In this document: piece by piece, positions 26,676 to 35,473 of the stretch
Layout of the letters: every line of letters begins with the position of its first letter
How positions within the stretch are numbered: the stretch's first letter is position 1
Assembly: GCA_050289385.1 (NCBI GenBank)
Contig: JBNKFQ010000283.1
Coordinates: 3,435-67,434, forward strand
Direction: 5' to 3'
Origin: JBNKFQ01 sp050289385
GTDB taxonomy: Bacteria > Pseudomonadota > Gammaproteobacteria > Pseudomonadales > Porticoccaceae
DNA: 64,000 bases
Position numbers and translations under genes: made by a program
The notes under the pieces: generated by a model
Database searches by the model: none
The model's input: the letters and a program-made list of their open reading frames with translations, nothing else
What the model was told of the DNA's origin: nothing

Positions 26676-28037
26676 ATGAAACTACACATTGAGTCTTTGC
26701 GAAAATTTGCCAGTAATGGCGTGTTGGTTCTGGCGCTGGCGGCGATGCCGGCACTGGTCGCCAACATCGGCCTGGGTTCAGGTTCGCTGGCCCAGGCGGC
26801 AGAGGAAGAAAGGCCGCCGTCCAAATACGCGAACAAGAAAACCAAGCGTGTACAGGCAATGAGTCCTGCATTTGCCAAGAAGTTTCAGCCAATCGACGAA
26901 GCTGCCCAAGCTGAGGATTGGGTTACCATGAAGGCCGGGCTAGACGAAATTATTGAGAAATCGGATCGCTACAGCGAGTATGAGCTGGCCACAACATGGA
27001 ACTATCTCGCGTATTATTATTATGAAGCAGAAAACCTGAAAGCCGCGCTCAATGCCTACCAGAAGGTGGTCAGTTATCATGAGTTTTTGACGACACCCGC
27101 GATCGCTCGCGCCCTCTATTCAATTGCGCAGCTCCACTATGTACAGGAAGACTATAAGAAAGCCATTGAGGCAATGTATGAATGGATGGACATCGCCGAA
27201 ACCGTTACGCCAGCTAACAAAATGTTGTTATGCCAGGCGCACTATCAGGTTGAGGAATTCGATAAGGCTTTGCGCTGGGTAGAAGAGGCGATTGCCGATT
27301 ATCAGGCTGAGGGCAAGGTACCCAAGGAAAACTGGTGGCGTATCCAGCAGGCCATTTACTATGACAAAAAGGATATGCCCAAGGTAACCGAAATTCTTGA
27401 AACATTGATTACCTATTACCCCAAAGCGAAGTACTGGCGGCAGCTGGGTGGCATGTATAACGAATTGGGGCGCAGCATGGACAGCCTGGTGGCCTATGAC
27501 AGTTTGCACTTGCAGAAACTTCTGGAAAAAGACATTCATTTGCGCAACTTGGCTCATATGTATCTGGGTGCCGAAGTACCCTACCGAGCTGCGCAAATTA
27601 TGGAATGGGGTATGAAAAAAGGCTTTATTGAGGAAAGCAGTAAAGACCTCAAAATTTTGGCCGAAGCTCTCTACCGGGCAAATGAAGTCAAACGCTCAAT
27701 ACCGATTATGTTGCGTGCCGCCAAGATGGCAGAAGACGGTGTATTGATGGAACGGCTGGCGGGCATGTACTTCAGTGACGACCGCTTTGAAGAAACTATT
27801 GAGGCTGCTAACGAAGCGCGGCGCAAGGGTGGGCTGAAAAGACCTGGCGGCAACTATGTATTTGAAGGGATGGCTCTGGCCAGTCTCAAGCGCTTCACAG
27901 AAGCCGAAAAAGTATTTCTTAAGGCGGCTGAATATGAAAAAAGCAAAAAAGCCGCCAAAAACTGGATAAAATATATCAAGAGTGAAAAACGTCGCTATGA
28001 TGAAATTCGCAAGAATAAGGAACGATTTAAATCCTGA
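26676..28037 (+). CDS. TPR-repeat periplasmic protein of the TonB operon, copy 2
   Basis: Protein of 453 residues from the ATG at 26676, preceded by AAGGTA; an in-frame start 72 bases upstream lacks a ribosome-binding site and a signal peptide. A signal sequence (about 1-44, ending LAQAAEE) is followed by TPR-like helices. It is colinear with copy 1 and shares long identical blocks such as YSIAQLHYVQEDY and RWVEEAIADY. Conservation of both copies without stops suggests both are used, perhaps with different partners. The operon ends with a strong terminator 18 bases after this gene. Confidence 0.85.
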   Translation: MKLHIESLRKFASNGVLVLALAAMPALVANIGLGSGSLAQAAEEERPPSKYANKKTKRVQAMSPAFAKKFQPIDEAAQAEDWVTMKAGLDEIIEKSDRYSEYELATTWNYLAYYYYEAENLKAALNAYQKVVSYHEFLTTPAIARALYSIAQLHYVQEDYKKAIEAMYEWMDIAETVTPANKMLLCQAHYQVEEFDKALRWVEEAIADYQAEGKVPKENWWRIQQAIYYDKKDMPKVTEILETLITYYPKAKYWRQLGGMYNELGRSMDSLVAYDSLHLQKLLEKDIHLRNLAHMYLGAEVPYRAAQIMEWGMKKGFIEESSKDLKILAEALYRANEVKRSIPIMLRAAKMAEDGVLMERLAGMYFSDDRFEETIEAANEARRKGGLKRPGGNYVFEGMALASLKRFTEAEKVFLKAAEYEKSKKAAKNWIKYIKSEKRRYDEIRKNKERFKS

Positions 28038-28055
28038 GGGTTGAAACTGTTAGCG

Positions 28056-28084
28056 AAAGGCCGGCAATTGCCGGCCTTTTTTTT
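28056..28084 (+). terminator. Strong intrinsic terminator of the TonB operon
   Basis: Ten-base perfect stem AAAGGCCGGC/GCCGGCCTTT (28056-28065 and 28070-28079) with loop AATT, running into eight T. It closes the operon after copy 2 of the TPR gene. The convergent argA ends 46 bases further, so it may also act on argA transcripts. Confidence 0.93.
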
Positions 28085-28129
28085 GCATTATTAAAAATGT
28101 AAAGACTCAGGTGTTCTGAATATTTATTT

Positions 28130-29434
28130 TCAGTTTAACTGTTTGCAAAAAACCTTGGAGTTTCTCTGCAGATTGTAGAGTGCTTTCTTCTCACTTGGGA
28201 GTTCATCCACCGGGATTTCAGTAAAACCCTGCTCGATAAACCAGTGAGCTGCCTGCGTGGTCAGCGCAAGGAGTTGTTGTATACCTTGTTGTCGGGCCTG
28301 TTTTTCAACAGTGTCCAGCATGCGCCGGGCGAGTCCCTGGCGCTGGTAATCAGGGTGTATTGCCACACAGGCCAATTCACACACATCTTCGTTAACCGGA
28401 TATAAAGCAACACAAGCGACCAGCATGCCTTCGGGGTGAACCATTACGTAAAATCGCGATATTTCGGTTTCCAGTAGCTCTCTTGAACGTTTTACCAAAA
28501 CTCCTTTCTCTTCCAGGGGCGCGATCAACTCCAGGATGCCGCCCACATCATCAATTGTTGCCTGATGGATGGTTTCATGGCTCTCCTCCAGAATCAGAGT
28601 GCCGGCTCCATCTCGAGTAAACAGTTCCTGAACGAGGGCGCCTGCGGTTTGAAAGCCAATGAGGTGGCAGCGGGTCACACCGTTCCGGCAGGCTTGATAG
28701 CTTGCGTTCAGTGCGCCGATCAGATCACTGTCATCGGCAATGATACCGAGCCAATGATTGACATCAGCCAGAGAGATCATGTGCTGCAATTCGCCGTCGT
28801 TGTTTCGAACGCCTTCGTCGCGACAGTAGATCACCAGCTTTTCGGCTTGTAAGGAAATGGCGACCTGGGAAGCCACCTCTTCCAGTGTCAGGTTGAAAGC
28901 TTCCCCTGTTGGTGAATAACCCAATGGCGAGATCAAGACAACGGCATGTTGATCAAGCTGTTGCTGGATAGCCTTGCGATCAATGCGCCGCACCTCTCCG
29001 GTATGGTGAAAGTCGACACCATTGCGCACGCCGAGAGGTTTTGCGGTAATGAAGTTACCTCCCACCACTCGAATACGTGAACCATGCATTGGTGAGTTGG
29101 CCAGTCCCATGGAAAGCATGGCCTCTATGGTAAAACGGGCATTGCCAACGGCGTCTTTGACGCAATTCATTGTTTCCTGATCGGTAATGCGAGTCTGTTG
29201 GCTAAAGCGTGGAGTTATGTTGCAGTTAGCCAGCCTTTGCTCAACCTGGGGACGCGCGCCATGCACCAGCACCAGCTTTACACCCAGAGTGTTCAGCAGC
29301 GCGAGATCGTGAATGATATCTGCCAGATTACTTTGTTGAATTGCTTCACCACCAAGTGCAATGACGAAGGTTTTGCCCCGGTGTGCATTAATGTAGGGGG
29401 AAGTATCCCGAAAAAACTTAACGTAGTTGGACAC
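28130..29434 (-). CDS. argA: Amino-acid N-acetyltransferase (N-acetylglutamate synthase)
   Basis: First enzyme of arginine biosynthesis, acetylating glutamate with acetyl-CoA. The protein has 434 residues: an amino-acid-kinase-like domain (about 1-280, ALGGE at 26-30), which in this family binds arginine as feedback inhibitor, and a GNAT domain (about 290-434) with the acetyl-CoA loop QRQGLAR at 364-370. The length and order match E. coli ArgA (443). It stands alone, divergent from the orphan GspE gene. Confidence 0.95.
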   Translation of the reverse strand: MSNYVKFFRDTSPYINAHRGKTFVIALGGEAIQQSNLADIIHDLALLNTLGVKLVLVHGARPQVEQRLANCNITPRFSQQTRITDQETMNCVKDAVGNARFTIEAMLSMGLANSPMHGSRIRVVGGNFITAKPLGVRNGVDFHHTGEVRRIDRKAIQQQLDQHAVVLISPLGYSPTGEAFNLTLEEVASQVAISLQAEKLVIYCRDEGVRNNDGELQHMISLADVNHWLGIIADDSDLIGALNASYQACRNGVTRCHLIGFQTAGALVQELFTRDGAGTLILEESHETIHQATIDDVGGILELIAPLEEKGVLVKRSRELLETEISRFYVMVHPEGMLVACVALYPVNEDVCELACVAIHPDYQRQGLARRMLDTVEKQARQQGIQQLLALTTQAAHWFIEQGFTEIPVDELPSEKKALYNLQRNSKVFCKQLN

Positions 29435-29663
29435 GATTGGTTTAGCCTCGGTAAAACCGTTTTATTGCAGCGAGTATAAGCAATGTCGAGGCATAAGTGG
29501 AATGGCGCTTGTTCAAAGGTGGTCGCGCGTCGCGTGCTTCTGGCGTACGACGTGAGACTATAAAATAGTATTCAAGCTTGGGTGGACCCAGTTTTGACCC
29601 GGTGTAGTTCCCGTTGCAGAAAGGCTACAATCAAGAGTTCCAACAGGAATAAGGAAGGTAGCA

Positions 29664-31439
29664 ATGGCAGATACGGCGGCAGCAGAACGACACCTGGATC
29701 TGCGGGCCATGCTGAGCGATCTGGAGTCAGACGGTCTGGTCACCAGGGAGTCGGTAAATATGATTGCCGGCAGCACTCGCAGTCGTGAGCAGGCATTGCA
29801 GCATCCCCTGATTTACATCGCCAGCCAACAACCGGAAAACGCCAGGCAGGAAGGACGTACTCTGACGCTGGATGAACTCACCGAGTGGTTGGCCGGTCGC
29901 GCGTCGCTGCCGGTGGCAAATATCGACCCTCTGAAGATAAGCGTATCGGCTGTAACCGAAGTCATGTCCTTCGCGTTTGCCAAGCGTCACCGAATCCTGT
30001 GTATCGAAGTAAAAAGTGATGAGTTGGTGATAGCTACAGCGGAACCCTTTGTTGCCGAATGGGTGGCTGGGCTGGAGCAGGTAACACGCAAGAAAGTGAA
30101 GCGGGTCGTTGCCAACCCGGCGGATATTGAAAAATATCAGGTTGAGTTTTACAGCCTGGCGCGTTCCATTTTTGGCGCTGACAAGCAAGCCGGAACCAAC
30201 TCCTCAGCCGTCACCAATTTTGAACAACTGATGCAGTTGGGCAGTATGAAGGATCCCGATGCCCAGGATCAGCACATCATCAGCATTGTTGACTGGTTAC
30301 TGCAATATGCCTTTGAGCAGCGCGCCAGTGATATTCATATTGAGCCCCGCCGCGAGAAAGGCCGCATCCGTTTTCGTATTGACGGTGTTTTGCATCTGGT
30401 TTACGAGATGCCGCTTCAGGTGATGCTGGCCATGACCAGTCGCCTGAAAGTGCTGGGTCGCATGAATGTTGCCGAGAAGCGCAAGCCGCAAGACGGGCGC
30501 ATCAAAACCATGTCTCCGGAAGCGCGTGAGGTGGAATTGCGGCTTTCCACCTTGCCCACGGCTTTCGGTGAAAAACTGGTGATGCGGATTTTTGACCCCG
30601 ACGTGTTGTTGCGCAGCTTCAGCGAACTCGGCCTGGTGGGGGAAGACAACAAGCGCTGGCAGCAAATGGTACAGCGACCCCATGGTATTGTATTGGTAAC
30701 TGGACCTACCGGCTCCGGTAAAACAACCACTCTGTATTCTTCATTGAAGCAACTGGCCACAGAAGCCGTCAACGTCAGCACCATTGAAGACCCGATTGAG
30801 ATGGTGGTTGATGACTTCAATCAGACACAGGTGCACCACAAGATACAACTGGATTTTGCTGCCGGAATTCGCACCCTGATGCGGCAAGACCCCGACGTCA
30901 TAATGGTGGGCGAGATCCGTGACCTTGAGACCGCTGAAATGGCCATTCAGGCCGCGCTTACCGGCCACCTGGTTCTCTCCACACTCCACACCAATGACGC
31001 ACCAACAGCGATTACACGTTTACTGGATATCGGTGTGCCTGCTCACTTGATCCGCGCGACAGTCAATGGCGTGATGGCGCAGCGGTTGTTGCGTGCGCTG
31101 TGCCCCCATTGCAAGGAAAAGGTTGCGGTAGAAACAGACGCCTGGAGTCAGTTGGTCCGCCCCTGGAAAGTAACGCCGCCCGCGGAGGTATATCAGCCAT
31201 CGGGATGCCTTGAATGCCGTGGAACGGGGTATCTTGGGCGTCAGGGAATTTATGAAATATTACCGCTGACCAGCACCCTGAGACCGCTGGTGCAGGACAA
31301 TGGCGATATTGACGCCCTGCGTCTCCAGGCGATGAAAGAAGGTATGCGCACCTTGCGGCTTTCAGGTGCCCAGAAAGTCGGTTCCGGGATTACTTCAATG
31401 GAAGAAGTAATGAGAGTGGCTCCCGAGCATGGTAAGTGA
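29664..31439 (+). CDS. Orphan GspE/PilB-type secretion ATPase
   Basis: Hexameric ATPase of type II secretion/type IV pilus class, 591 residues. It has an N-terminal GspE/MshE-like domain, Walker A GPTGSGKT at 347-354, Asp box IEDPIE at 374-379, Walker B ending DVIMVGEIRD at 411-420, His box LSTLHTND at 438-445 and a zinc-binding tetracysteine (C480, C483, C515, C518). All catalytic motifs are intact. No pilin, secretin or platform gene is nearby; instead it is nine bases upstream of glnE. It may serve a type IV pilus or secretion system encoded elsewhere. Confidence 0.88.
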   Translation: MADTAAAERHLDLRAMLSDLESDGLVTRESVNMIAGSTRSREQALQHPLIYIASQQPENARQEGRTLTLDELTEWLAGRASLPVANIDPLKISVSAVTEVMSFAFAKRHRILCIEVKSDELVIATAEPFVAEWVAGLEQVTRKKVKRVVANPADIEKYQVEFYSLARSIFGADKQAGTNSSAVTNFEQLMQLGSMKDPDAQDQHIISIVDWLLQYAFEQRASDIHIEPRREKGRIRFRIDGVLHLVYEMPLQVMLAMTSRLKVLGRMNVAEKRKPQDGRIKTMSPEAREVELRLSTLPTAFGEKLVMRIFDPDVLLRSFSELGLVGEDNKRWQQMVQRPHGIVLVTGPTGSGKTTTLYSSLKQLATEAVNVSTIEDPIEMVVDDFNQTQVHHKIQLDFAAGIRTLMRQDPDVIMVGEIRDLETAEMAIQAALTGHLVLSTLHTNDAPTAITRLLDIGVPAHLIRATVNGVMAQRLLRALCPHCKEKVAVETDAWSQLVRPWKVTPPAEVYQPSGCLECRGTGYLGRQGIYEILPLTSTLRPLVQDNGDIDALRLQAMKEGMRTLRLSGAQKVGSGITSMEEVMRVAPEHGK

Positions 31440-31448
31440 GCAGTCACT

Positions 31449-34370
31449 GTGGCTGTAAATCCTGATTTACCTGATTTGCTACAGAGAGAGTGGTTGCGGC
31501 AACGGGATCGTTTCAACGCTGCTGCCGGGGATGAATTGGTTGCATGGCTGGACGGGCATTGTCGATCGGCGCCCGATTTCGCCGAGCAGTTGCGGCTGGT
31601 GTGGAGCTGCAGCAGCTATGTCGCTGAGTATGCTTGCCATAATCCGCCCGGTTTTCAGGAGCTGGTCACCAGCGGCGACCTGAATCGCACCTGCTCGCAG
31701 GGCTATTGCCCGGGGCCAGGCGCTAACAATACCGGGGTGGAAAACGAAGAGGCGCTGGGCGCTTATTTGCGCCGTATTCGCAATCGCGAACTGGTGCGTA
31801 TTATCTGGCGTGATTTTGCGCGTTTGTCTGACCTCTCTGAAACCCTGCGCGATATGACATCACTGGCACAGGCATGCCTTGATACCGCTCTTGAATTTCT
31901 CCATGCCCGTGCCTGTGAGCGCTATGGTGTTCCGACTGGAGGGGCCAGCGGTCGTCCCCAAAAGATGGTGGTGCTGGGTATGGGAAAGCTCGGCGCCAGT
32001 GAACTTAACGTGTCATCCGACATTGACCTGATCTTCGCTTACCCCGAGTCCGGGGAGACCATCGGCACGGCTCGTCCCTGCACCAATCAGGAATTTTTTG
32101 AGCGGCTTGGGCGCAAACTTATTCAGGTGCTTGATAGTCGCACTGTCGACGGCATCGTATTTCGGGTTGATATGAGGTTACGGCCTCACGGTGGCAGTGC
32201 TCCGTTGGTGGCCAGCTTTGATGCGCTGGAGAATTATTACCAAACCCAGGGACGTGGCTGGGAACGGTTTGCCATGATCAAGGCGCGGCCGGTGGCCGGT
32301 GATTTGGACGCGGGTGCGGCGTTGCTGAGGATTTTGCGCCCCTTCACCTATCGTAAGTACATTGATTTCAGTTCCATCGAATCCTTGCGCGAAATCAAGG
32401 CGGTGATTGAACACGAAGTGCATCGAGACGATACAGCGGATGATGTTAAACGTGGCAGTGGCGGTATTCGCGAGGTGGAGTTTATCGCCCAGGCCTTTCA
32501 ATTGGTGCGTGGTGGACGCGATCCCCGGCTGCAAAGGCGATCCTTGCTGGACATATTGCCGCTGCTGGAGCAGGAGGGCTTGCTGCCAACGGGTAAGGCG
32601 GCGGCATTGATAGATGCCTATCGCTTTTTGCGCAATGTTGAGCATGCGGTGCAGGGGTTCAGCGATAGCCAAACCCAGCGATTGCCGCGAGGTGATCTCG
32701 GCAGAGCGAGGCTGGGCTTGTTGTTTGGCTGTAGCGACTGGCAAGAATTTCGTCAACAGTTACAGCAGCGCAGGGCTGTTGTGCAGCAGGTGTTTTCGGC
32801 AGTAATAGCTGCACCGGAGTCTGCAGCTTCTGAGCAGAGTGGCGTGTTGCAAGCCGGGCAGCAATTGTGGCAATTGGTGCAACATGGCAAGCCAATAACC
32901 GACGACCTTATGCAACTGGGATTTGACGATCCGGAGTCCAGTAAGCAGCAACTGCAAAGTCTGCTCTCCAGCAAGCCGGTACAACTTATGCAGGCTACAG
33001 CCAGGGAACGTCTTGATGTGTTAATGCCGATGTTGCTCGCCGGCTGCGCAGCGCAGCAGCAGCCATCACAAGTGCTGAAACGTACACTGCAACTGGTGGA
33101 GTCGGTGGTGCGGCGAAGTGCCTACATGCTTTTACTGGTGGAAAATCCCGGGGCATTGCAGCAGTTGGTTAAGCTGTGTGCAGCGAGTTCATGGATTGCA
33201 GAGCATATTGCCACCTGGCCGGCATTGCTAGACGAATTGCTGGACCCGCGTACGCTTTACGGTCCGATTGATAAAGCCACTCTGGCAGACGAGCTGCGCC
33301 AGCAACTGCTCAGGGTTCCCGAAGATGATCTGGAACAACAAATGGATGTTCTGCGTTATTTCAAGCACTCCAGCAGTCTGCGGGTGGCGGCGTGCGAGGT
33401 GACCGAGGCGCTGCCCTTGATGAAAGTGAGCGATAGCCTTACCTGGATAGCAGAGGTATTGCTCGCTCAGGTTCTGGAGCTGGCCTGGAGGCAGCACACG
33501 GAGCGCCATGGAGAGCCGGGGCCGCGTGTTGGCGAAACCGGGGTTGGCGGTATGCCCTGCTCCGGGTTTTCAATTGTGGGATATGGAAAATTGGGAGGTG
33601 CCGAGCTCGGCCACAGCTCGGACCTTGACCTGGTGTTTATTTACGACGCCGACCCTTCGGCGAGTACCAGCGGAGAACGCGTTATAGACAACGCCACATT
33701 TTTCCTGCGCCTGGGGCAGAGGGTAATTCACTTGCTGACTACTCGCACTGCGGCGGGTGTGTTATACGATGTGGATATGCGGCTGCGGCCGTCAGGCAAG
33801 TCCGGCATGCTGGTGTCGTCGCTGGCAGCATTTGACAAATATCAGAGCGAAAATGCCTGGACGTGGGAACATCAGGCGCTGGTGCGAGCGCGCCCCGTGG
33901 CTGGCGATCCGCGACTTGCGCAAAAAGTGGAAAAGGTTCGTCAACAGGTATTGAGGCGGCCGCGACAGTTGGATGTGCTGAAATCAGAGGTGCGTGATAT
34001 GCGCCGCAAGATGAGCGAACACCTTACATCTGCTGGCCCCGAACACACCGGGGTGTTTGATCTCAAGCAGGACAGCGGCGGTATCGTCGATATTGAATTT
34101 ATGGTTCAATTCGCGGTTTTGGCGTGGGCAGCGGAACACCCGCAACTGGCGCGCTGGAGCGACAATATTCGTATACTGGAAACGCTGTCGGCAACTGGCA
34201 AAATGGCGACCGCCGATGTCGAGCACCTGATCGAGGCCTACAAAGCGTATCGTTCGGCTGGCCATCGGGCGCAACTCCAGCGGCAACCGGCAGTGGTTCC
34301 CGCTTCTGAATTCCGGCAGCAGAGAGCACAGGTAACAGCGTTGTGGGACACGATTCTGGAGGGCAGGTGA
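31449..34370 (+). CDS. glnE: Bifunctional glutamine synthetase adenylyltransferase/deadenylase
   Basis: Protein of 973 residues that adenylylates and deadenylylates glutamine synthetase in response to PII. Two nucleotidyltransferase domains are visible: GMGKLGASELNVSSDIDLIF near 176-195 (deadenylylation) and YGKLGGAELGHSSDLDLVF near 712 (adenylylation), each with the paired aspartates. The gene starts at a GTG nine bases after the GspE-type gene. Its stop overlaps the probable GTG start of waaF, linking it to the LPS genes, as in pseudomonads where glnE and waaF are near each other. Confidence 0.96.
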   Translation: MAVNPDLPDLLQREWLRQRDRFNAAAGDELVAWLDGHCRSAPDFAEQLRLVWSCSSYVAEYACHNPPGFQELVTSGDLNRTCSQGYCPGPGANNTGVENEEALGAYLRRIRNRELVRIIWRDFARLSDLSETLRDMTSLAQACLDTALEFLHARACERYGVPTGGASGRPQKMVVLGMGKLGASELNVSSDIDLIFAYPESGETIGTARPCTNQEFFERLGRKLIQVLDSRTVDGIVFRVDMRLRPHGGSAPLVASFDALENYYQTQGRGWERFAMIKARPVAGDLDAGAALLRILRPFTYRKYIDFSSIESLREIKAVIEHEVHRDDTADDVKRGSGGIREVEFIAQAFQLVRGGRDPRLQRRSLLDILPLLEQEGLLPTGKAAALIDAYRFLRNVEHAVQGFSDSQTQRLPRGDLGRARLGLLFGCSDWQEFRQQLQQRRAVVQQVFSAVIAAPESAASEQSGVLQAGQQLWQLVQHGKPITDDLMQLGFDDPESSKQQLQSLLSSKPVQLMQATARERLDVLMPMLLAGCAAQQQPSQVLKRTLQLVESVVRRSAYMLLLVENPGALQQLVKLCAASSWIAEHIATWPALLDELLDPRTLYGPIDKATLADELRQQLLRVPEDDLEQQMDVLRYFKHSSSLRVAACEVTEALPLMKVSDSLTWIAEVLLAQVLELAWRQHTERHGEPGPRVGETGVGGMPCSGFSIVGYGKLGGAELGHSSDLDLVFIYDADPSASTSGERVIDNATFFLRLGQRVIHLLTTRTAAGVLYDVDMRLRPSGKSGMLVSSLAAFDKYQSENAWTWEHQALVRARPVAGDPRLAQKVEKVRQQVLRRPRQLDVLKSEVRDMRRKMSEHLTSAGPEHTGVFDLKQDSGGIVDIEFMVQFAVLAWAAEHPQLARWSDNIRILETLSATGKMATADVEHLIEAYKAYRSAGHRAQLQRQPAVVPASEFRQQRAQVTALWDTILEGR

Positions 34371-35473
34371 CATCTGAAACAAAACCGGCCCATTCGGAAC
34401 CGTCTGCGGTTAGTGTGCGGCGTTCGACCTTAGACGTTCGACTTAAAATTCTAATTATCGGCCCCTCATGGGTCGGTGACATGGTGATGGCGCAGTCGCT
34501 GTTTATCACTCTCAGGCAAAAACACCCCGAGTGTGAAATTGATGTGTTGGCCCCGGCCTGGACACGGCCCCTGCTTGAGCGTATGCCAGAGGTTTCCAGA
34601 GCGATCGATATGCCGGTGGGACACGGCAGTTTGCAATGGGGAATACGCAAACGGCTCGGACGCGAGCTGGCTGGGCACGCTTACGATCAGGCGATAGTCT
34701 TGCCCAACTCCTTCAAGTCTGCCCTGGTGCCGCAGTTTGCAAAAATACCTTTGCGAACCGGGTGGCGGGGTGAGATGCGCTATGGGTTGCTCAACGATTT
34801 GCGCGTGTTGGACAAGCAGAGATACCGGTTGATGGTGCAACGTTTTACCGCCCTCGCCTTCCCCGCGGACACGCCGTTGCCGCAATCGCCAATACCTCGG
34901 TTGAAAGTCAATTCACAGGCTGTTGCCGGGTTATTGGACAGCTTTTCACTGACGCTGGATCGGCCCGTGCTGGCGCTGTGTCCGGGAGCCGAATTTGGCC
35001 CGGCGAAGCGCTGGCCTGAATATCATTACGCGGCGGTGGCGGAAACGATGATCGACCGTGGCTGGCAGGTCTGGTTAATGGGGTCCGACAAGGACAGCGT
35101 TGTAGCGGAAGATATCGCAGCGCGATTGCCGCAACGAGAGTCCTGTTATGTACTGGCGGGCTGCACGCAGTTGGCAGAGGCGGTGGATCTGTTGTCGTGC
35201 GCGAGCGCAGTTGTGAGCAACGATTCCGGCCTTATGCATATTGCCGCTGCGCTGGCCAGGCCTCTGGTGGCCGTTTATGGTTCCACTTCTCCCGAATTTA
35301 CTCCACCGTTGGCAGATGAGGTGGAAACCGTGTCGATACCGGTGGATTGTGGGCCCTGTTTCAAGCGGGAGTGCCCCGAGGGTCATCTCAAGTGCCTGAA
35401 AGAACTACACCCGCAACAGGTTATTGCTGCGCTGGAGCGCCTGGTTCCGAAAACGGTTGGTGTAACAGCGTGA
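34367..35473 (+). CDS. waaF: ADP-heptose:LPS heptosyltransferase II
   Basis: Adds the second heptose to the LPS inner core (glycosyltransferase family 9). The conserved core starts LKILIIGPSWVGDMVMAQSLF; CPGAEFGPAKRWP and VSNDSGLMHIAAALARP bind ADP-heptose. From the GTG at 34367, which overlaps the glnE stop and has GGAGG upstream, the product has 368 residues, with about 24 extra ones before the usual family start. Those residues are encoded by a degenerate TTCGAC-type repeat (34419-34444). A shorter start inside that stretch cannot be excluded. waaC follows with a four-base overlap. Confidence 0.95.
   Translation: MTSETKPAHSEPSAVSVRRSTLDVRLKILIIGPSWVGDMVMAQSLFITLRQKHPECEIDVLAPAWTRPLLERMPEVSRAIDMPVGHGSLQWGIRKRLGRELAGHAYDQAIVLPNSFKSALVPQFAKIPLRTGWRGEMRYGLLNDLRVLDKQRYRLMVQRFTALAFPADTPLPQSPIPRLKVNSQAVAGLLDSFSLTLDRPVLALCPGAEFGPAKRWPEYHYAAVAETMIDRGWQVWLMGSDKDSVVAEDIAARLPQRESCYVLAGCTQLAEAVDLLSCASAVVSNDSGLMHIAAALARPLVAVYGSTSPEFTPPLADEVETVSIPVDCGPCFKRECPEGHLKCLKELHPQQVIAALERLVPKTVGVTA
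34419..34444. repeat. Degenerate CGTTCGAC repeat inside the waaF 5' end
   Basis: GCGTTCGACCTTAGACGTTC with the following GACTT is two imperfect units of a word family also seen near gcvH and parE. Here it is translated as part of the N-terminal extension of WaaF (RRSTLDVRL). Confidence 0.5.
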
